Positions 30,930 to 32,670 of a stretch of 32,670 bases of DNA are shown in pieces. The stretch covers positions 1-32,670 of the forward strand of contig CAKTCT010000028.1 in assembly GCA_934539585.1 (NCBI GenBank), given 5' to 3'. The translations under genes were made by a program, and so were the position numbers. Origin of the DNA: an uncultured Oscillospiraceae bacterium. GTDB lineage: Bacteria > Bacillota > Clostridia > Oscillospirales > Ruminococcaceae. The notes beneath the pieces are model-generated. The model saw only the letters and a program-made list of their open reading frames with translations, searched no databases and was not told where the DNA came from. How positions within the stretch are numbered: the stretch's first letter is position 1; the number at the start of each line of letters is the position of its first letter.

Positions 30930-31137
30930 AAACCTCCTCAGACTTTTCGAACCCAAACTGGCCCCGCCCAACTCCCCCGGGCGTGGAACGAGAAGAACTT
31001 CATTTCGTCCGCCAGGAGCAAACCGTTTCCACCAAAGAAGAAGTCCAGACTCCCCTCCAAACACCGCACGGAAAAACCCCTCTTGCTCCCCGGAGATAAC
31101 CCAAATCGCACCCATTCCGCACCTTTTTGTTCCTGAA
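30930..31137 (+). pseudogene. yqfD 3'-end copy 3, most degraded
   Basis: Recognisable pieces: CTTTTCGAACCCAAACTGG, GGGCGTGGAACGAGAAGAAC, TTCGTCCGCCAGGAGCAAAC and CACCCATTCCGCAC. No open frame remains. After it the DNA to 31227 is unique and A-rich, with a 21-codon ORF (31138-31203) that has no usable signals. Confidence 0.7.
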
Positions 31138-31227
31138 ATGAAAATCAAGAAACAGAGAGAAATCAAGAAAACAAGAGCGATTTTGAGAGAATACCGGCTG
31201 TAAATTAAAAAATCGCCGTTTTTCCTC

Positions 31228-31256
31228 TTGACAGATGCCCCGCCAGCCGTTATAAT
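31228..31256 (+). promoter_or_regulatory. Promoter of rplM-rpsI
   Basis: Consensus TTGACA, 17 nt, TATAAT. Confidence 0.95.
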
Positions 31257-31266
31257 AAAGTACGTT

Positions 31267-31318
31267 GTGAAAATGTGCCGGCGGAGTATTCCTGCGGCCG
31301 GCAGTTGATCGGTTTCAC
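31267..31318 (+). ncRNA. L13 leader (ribosomal protein autoregulatory RNA)
   Basis: Two nested helices in the rplM 5' leader: GTGAAA (31267-31272)/TTTCAC (31313-31318) outside and TGCCGGC (31276-31282)/GCCGGCA (31297-31303) inside. This fits the Firmicutes L13 leader that binds L13 to control its own operon; assignment by position and shape. Confidence 0.65.
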
Positions 31319-31344
31319 GAAAGAATCTGTTTGGAGGTACCAAT

Positions 31345-31773
31345 ATGTCCACTACTATGGCAAAACCTGCGGAAGTCACCCGCAAATGGTATGTGCTTGA
31401 CGCGACGGACAAGCCCCTGGGCCGTGTGGCTGCCAAGGCTGCCCATCTTCTCCGCGGCAAACACAAACCTTCCTTCACCCCCAACGTTGACTGCGGCGAT
31501 TTCGTCGTCATCGTCAACGCGGAAAAAGCCATCCTCACCGGCAGAAAGGCCGAGCAGAAGTTCCTGCGCTGGCACACCGGCTGGATCGGCCACCTGAAAG
31601 AAATTTCCTACAAGACTTTGATGGCTGAGAACCCCGAGAAGGCCATGACCGTGGCCGTCAAGGGCATGCTTCCCTCCACCACCCTCGGCAGAGCTCAGAT
31701 GCGCCGCCTCCGGGTATACCGGGGCGCCGAGCATGAGAACCAGGCCCAGAAGCCTGAAGTCTGCGAGTTTTAA
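31345..31773 (+). CDS. rplM: 50S ribosomal protein L13
   Basis: 142 aa, full length. KWYVLDATDKPLGRVAAKAAHLLRGK, GDFVVIVNAEKAILTG and VKGMLPSTTLGRAQMRRLRVY are diagnostic. Early assembly protein of the large subunit. GGAGG 8 nt before ATG 31345. First gene of the rplM-rpsI operon. Confidence 0.97.
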   Translation: MSTTMAKPAEVTRKWYVLDATDKPLGRVAAKAAHLLRGKHKPSFTPNVDCGDFVVIVNAEKAILTGRKAEQKFLRWHTGWIGHLKEISYKTLMAENPEKAMTVAVKGMLPSTTLGRAQMRRLRVYRGAEHENQAQKPEVCEF

Positions 31774-31795
31774 TCAGTGAAAGGAGGCAATTAAC

Positions 31796-32194
31796 ATGTA
31801 CGAATCCAAACCCTACTTCTACGGCACCGGCAGAAGAAAACATTCCGTTGCCCGCGTGAGAGTTTACCAGGGCACCGGCAAGATCACCATCAACGGCCGT
31901 GACATCGACGATTACTTCGGCCTGGACACCCTGAAAGCCATTGCCCGTCAGCCTCTGGCCCTGACCGAGACCGAAGGCAAGTTCGACATCGTCTGCACTC
32001 TGGCAGGCGGCGGCGTTACCGGCCAGGCCGGCGCTCTCCGCCATGGTCTTTCCCGCGCTCTGCTCCAGTACGACCCCGAGTTGCGGGTTGTTTTGAAGAA
32101 AGCCGGCTTCCTGACCCGTGACCCCAGAATGAAGGAAAGAAAGAAGTACGGTCTCAAAGCAGCTCGTCGCGCTCCGCAGTTCAGCAAGCGATAA
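31796..32194 (+). CDS. rpsI: 30S ribosomal protein S9
   Basis: 132 aa. FYGTGRRKHSVARVRVYQGTGKITING at the start and the basic ending KKYGLKAARRAPQFSKR, whose C-terminal Lys-Arg reaches the P-site tRNA, are typical. AAAGGAGG before the ATG; 22 nt after rplM. The conserved 3' end of rpsI is a known integration site for some integrative elements, relevant to the downstream DNA. Confidence 0.97.
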   Translation: MYESKPYFYGTGRRKHSVARVRVYQGTGKITINGRDIDDYFGLDTLKAIARQPLALTETEGKFDIVCTLAGGGVTGQAGALRHGLSRALLQYDPELRVVLKKAGFLTRDPRMKERKKYGLKAARRAPQFSKR

Positions 32195-32225
32195 TCGACT
32201 GCTCAGACTATATCAAAATGGTTCA

Positions 32226-32259
32226 AAAAGCCCGGAAAATCAAGGTTTTCCGGGCTTTT
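32226..32259 (+). terminator. Terminator of rplM-rpsI
   Basis: Perfect 14-bp hairpin AAAAGCCCGGAAAA / TTTTCCGGGCTTTT. Confidence 0.95.
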
Positions 32260-32510
32260 GCTATATCTAAACGGGCTGATATGGTTTGACCAAATTTGGC
32301 AAAACGAGAGCCGATTTCATCCAATTTTTAGTGGTCCGCAAGTGGTTAACTGGCCAAAAAGAGGGCAAAAAGAGGGGGAAGTGGTTCCCAAAGTGGTTAA
32401 CCGAGAGCCGATTTTTGGGGTGCTTTTCAGCCCTCCTTCCCCTCGTTTTTTGGCTGTGGCAGTTTGGCATAGTTTGAGCTAATTTGAATAATTGAATATG
32501 AATTTGATGT

Positions 32511-32541
32511 AGCACACAGTATAAATGCTGGGTGCTTTTTT
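32511..32541 (+). terminator. Terminator-like hairpin
   Basis: AGCAC-A-CAG / CTG-G-GTGCT followed by a T run. Confidence 0.6.
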
Positions 32542-32574
32542 CATTTCAGGAACTCGTATTCCGGCGATAGAAAG

Positions 32575-32616
32575 AGCCGTCACTTCACTGTTAATTTTGA
32601 AGTGGCGGCTTTTTCT
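32575..32616 (+). terminator. Terminator-like hairpin
   Basis: 12-bp AGCCGTCACTTC (32575-32586) / GAAGTGGCGGCT (32599-32610) with one G-T pair, then TTTTTCT. Lies 42 nt before the start codon at 32659, so it may attenuate or insulate that gene. Confidence 0.75.
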
Positions 32617-32658
32617 ATTTCCAGAAACAACAGCAACAATCAGAAATGAGGTGAAGTC

Positions 32659-32670
32659 ATGAACACACAA
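32659..32670 (+). CDS. Start of a gene cut by the window edge
   Basis: ATG with GAGGTGA 5-6 nt upstream; only Met-Asn-Thr-Gln is visible, so no product can be named. Confidence 0.5.

Larger units (their letters stand above)
29824..31137 (+). repeat. Tandem array of the yqfD 3' end (parent plus three decaying copies)
   Basis: The unit is the last ~300 bp of yqfD plus a ~120-bp tail (CACCCATTCCG.ACTTTATAATG). TACGAAA marks the unit start at 29834, 30264 and about 30691, a period of 430 then 427. Copies become more damaged with distance. They fill most of the 1.1-kb gap between yqfD and the rplM promoter. Confidence 0.9.
32260..32658. other. Gene-free AT-richer stretch with short direct repeats
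   Basis: No convincing gene. CGAGAGCCGATTT occurs at 32305-32317 and 32402-32414; AAGTGGTTAAC at 32340-32350 and 32391-32401, with a partial copy at about 32379. Composition and repeats differ from the flanking core genes. Such short repeats beside an integration hotspot recall arm-type integrase sites. Confidence 0.5.

Noticed and set aside
31138..31203. A 21-aa A-rich ORF (MKIKKQREIKKTRAILREYRL)
   Set aside because: No ribosome binding site, terminates quickly, lies in degenerate DNA; could be a remnant but cannot be supported.
1..32670. CRISPR arrays, rRNA genes, insertion-sequence transposases, phage structural genes
   Set aside because: None seen: no regularly spaced short repeats, no rRNA-like sequence and no transposase or phage-type proteins apart from the serine recombinase.

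Overview
The window (about 60% GC) looks like a chromosome segment of a spore-forming, Gram-positive Clostridia bacterium, most likely an Oscillospiraceae/Flavonifractor-type gut anaerobe. The reasons are a phenylalanine T-box in front of pheST, formate-tetrahydrofolate ligase, IreB, several sporulation genes (yqfC, yqfD, ylbJ, ylmC/ymxH), strong AGGAGG ribosome binding sites and a zinc-type L28. Identifications rest on reading the sequence; no database search was run.

Layout. 1-1300: rpmB, then a leftward pair of small membrane proteins (DUF2752, DUF4234). 1340-5470: T-box-controlled pheS-pheT, then ireB. 5470-7230: a large serine recombinase running tail-to-tail into the first ~34 codons of a broken gene, the arrangement of a recombinase at the edge of an intervening element. 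7250-8310: a GNAT acetyltransferase and a YccF membrane protein. 8316-13720: a leftward branched-chain amino-acid uptake operon (livK-H-M-G-F) ending in a CBS+ACT sensor-like protein. 13920-18230: MATE transporter, PcrA helicase and a small unknown protein, all leftward. 18306-19290: a TIM-barrel isomerase. 19340-23880: leftward cluster fhs, rodA, rsmD, coaD and a coiled-coil protein. 24137-24974: a small basic protein and mscL. 24994-28007: leftward sporulation-type operon yqfC-ylbJ-(Cys-rich protein)-rluA family-ylmC. 28050-28857: a lower-GC cassette of very small ORFs followed by an apparently independent structured RNA. 28904-31140: yqfD with a sigma-E-like promoter, followed by three decaying tandem copies of its own 3' end. 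31228-32260: rplM-rpsI with an L13-type leader. 32260-32670: AT-richer DNA with short direct repeats and hairpins, leading to the start codon of a gene cut off by the window edge.

Most genes are housekeeping. The parts that ordinary annotation does not explain are: (a) the recombinase/broken-gene junction with sporulation-like promoters on both sides, which resembles the sigK-skin type of developmental rearrangement; (b) the ~190-nt RNA made of two similar folded domains, with its own promoter and terminator, lying between yqfC and yqfD, which are divergent here although usually adjacent and co-directional; (c) the tandem yqfD 3'-end array; (d) three genes whose best Shine-Dalgarno-placed start codons are not ATG/GTG/TTG (AUC, ACG, CUG).
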